Shown here in pieces: positions 62,892-64,000 of a stretch of DNA of 64,000 bases. The stretch's first letter is position 1; the number at the start of each line of letters is the position of its first letter. The notes under the pieces were generated by a model, which did not search any database, had not been told where the DNA came from, and worked only from the letters and a program-made list of their open reading frames with translations. The stretch is from CP2-2F sp034436355. GTDB taxonomy: Bacteria; Chloroflexota; Anaerolineae; Aggregatilineales; UBA2796. The stretch covers positions 1 through 64,000 of the forward strand of contig DAOTVQ010000030.1 of assembly GCA_034436355.1 (NCBI GenBank), given 5' to 3'. A program made the position numbers and the translations under genes.

Positions 62892-64000
62892 ATGACATAT
62901 TCACGCGCACCGCGCCTTTTATCCCTTGCCCTGATCAGCTTACTGGCATTGCTGGCGGCATGTACGCCCAGCTTAAGTGAACGCCTGCCAACCGAAGCAC
63001 CACTTTATGCACGCCGCACCGCCACACTGCCACCGGAGATCATCAATACGCCGTTGGTTGGGCAGCTCGGCGCCGTGAACGATGCGAGCGCCACGCCCAT
63101 GCTTGCCGCACAGCTTTCGCCTTCGCCCGTCACGCCGATTGCCCAAGCTGGCACGCTTGGCAGCACAGCCACTTTTGGCGCCGTGATAGATGCTTCACCA
63201 TCGCCGCCAACCCTTACACCAAGCCCAATCCCACCGATGCCTGTGCAAGGTTCGCCAACGCCAACCTCACCCTTTGGCGCAGTGGTAGACCCTAACTACA
63301 CGCCGCCGCCAACCTACACGCCTATGCCCCGCCCAACCTTTCCAAGCGGCACACTGCCGCTGCCCTCAACACCTGTCCCTGTTGAACCAGGCGAGGCATT
63401 GCACGCTGATTTGATGGGCATTCAAATTCATGGCTTCCTAACCGATGACGAATTTTCTGCTATGTTGGATCGGGCGGCTGAGTTAGGCGTGGGCTGGGTG
63501 AAATTTCAGCTTGCGTGGGAACTTTACGAACCTGCGCAAGGGCAGTTTAACGATTTTTACCGTGCCAAAATCCTGAATGTGCAGCGCACCAGCATCCGCG
63601 GCTTTAAAACCTTGATCAGCGTTGCCAAAGCGCCGAATTGGGCGCGCCCGCCCGAAGTCCGCACTATCGAGTCAGGTCCGCCGAGCAATCCGCAGCACCT
63701 TGCCGATTTTATCGCAGCCTTTGTGCGGGATACCAAACCAGAATTTATTGATGCCATCGAGGTTTGGAACGAGCCAAACCTGATCCGTGAGTGGCGCGGC
63801 AGCACCATCAGCGGCGCGGACTATATGCGCTACTTCCGCCCTGCGTATGAGGCGATTCTGCGCGAACAGCGCGCCCAGCCTTCCGCGCTGAAGCCTAACC
63901 ACCGCATTATGGTGATCACCGCCGGCCCTGCGCCAACTGTCACACTACCTGATGGCAGCACGATGGGCGACCGCGAATGGCTGCAAGAACTCTATAACAA
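62892..64000 (+). CDS. Secreted lipoprotein with glycoside hydrolase-like domain, 3' end outside window
   Basis: At least 369 residues, open to the window edge. Lipobox LLALLAACTP gives a lipid anchor. A Pro/Thr/Ser-rich linker of about 150 residues contains three related elements (GAVNDAS, FGAVIDAS, FGAVVDP). The catalytic-like region begins at LHADLMGIQIHGF, followed by LGVGWVKFQLAWELYEPAQGQF and IEVWNEPNL. The last is the acid/base Glu motif (NEP) of clan GH-A hydrolases such as GH5 or GH39. The second catalytic Glu would lie beyond 64000. Two ATGs are adjacent (62889, 62892). A TATCAT (62875-62880) is so close that the mRNA may be nearly leaderless. Confidence 0.8.
   Translation, partial: MTYSRAPRLLSLALISLLALLAACTPSLSERLPTEAPLYARRTATLPPEIINTPLVGQLGAVNDASATPMLAAQLSPSPVTPIAQAGTLGSTATFGAVIDASPSPPTLTPSPIPPMPVQGSPTPTSPFGAVVDPNYTPPPTYTPMPRPTFPSGTLPLPSTPVPVEPGEALHADLMGIQIHGFLTDDEFSAMLDRAAELGVGWVKFQLAWELYEPAQGQFNDFYRAKILNVQRTSIRGFKTLISVAKAPNWARPPEVRTIESGPPSNPQHLADFIAAFVRDTKPEFIDAIEVWNEPNLIREWRGSTISGADYMRYFRPAYEAILREQRAQPSALKPNHRIMVITAGPAPTVTLPDGSTMGDREWLQELYN

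Overview
The window reads as a chromosomal segment of a member of the phylum Chloroflexota, probably Anaerolineae-like. This is inferred from the gene mix: standalone XisH/XisI genes, a winged-helix helicase-associated protein, a DICT-domain protein, a cyclic-diphosphoglycerate-synthetase-like GTPase, Pro/Thr-rich linkers on lipoproteins and kinase-like proteins, and -35 boxes of the TTGCCY type. No marker gene settles the rank below phylum. Gene density is high, spacers are short and start codons often overlap the preceding stop.

Left part (1-20990). The 3' end of a 5S rRNA opens the window. It is followed by a helicase-associated winged-helix protein (probably a leaderless transcript), recJ, an ABM-domain protein overlapping an iron-type alcohol dehydrogenase, an EEP-family phosphoesterase and a SerA-like dehydrogenase. 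Next come a VapBC-type toxin-antitoxin pair, an endonuclease IV-like protein on the minus strand, an M50B-like membrane protein, moeA, a VKOR-family thiol oxidoreductase, a double-S1 protein, acetyl-CoA synthetase with its own promoter and terminator, and a compact overlapping histidine-degradation operon (hutU-hutI-hutH).

Middle part (21052-38900). A giant secreted alpha-2-macroglobulin (thioester CLEQ intact) is divergent from the most unusual locus here: four tandem xisH-xisI pairs repeating every ~700 bp. Near-identical 86-bp junctions separate strongly divergent internal segments, and one xisH is frameshifted. Directly downstream is an RNA that folds like 6S RNA, with a near-consensus promoter. 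Then come a HisD-family dehydrogenase lacking key zinc and substrate residues, an eRF1-like protein, two kinase-like proteins with altered catalytic loops (one with a membrane anchor and outer domain) and a response regulator broken by an in-frame amber codon.

Right part (39087-64000). It contains rho with a long leader; an rpsO-pnp operon that continues into a GNAT and three poorly characterised genes; a small acidic/proline-rich ORF; a cDPG-synthetase-like GTPase; a lipoprotein; a XylFGH-type sugar ABC transporter; and a TetR-controlled DrrAB-like ABC exporter with two matching candidate operators. It continues with a JAMM protease beside a ubiquitin-like/FHA protein, a DICT protein, two GT4 glycosyltransferases, an orphan xanthine-dehydrogenase-type FAD subunit, a GH13 amylase and a CelD/BcsL-like acyltransferase. 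A glycoside-hydrolase-like lipoprotein runs off the right edge.

Metabolically the segment suggests a heterotroph taking up and processing sugars and alpha-glucans, degrading histidine and activating acetate. All functions are inferred from sequence read by eye; no database search was run.
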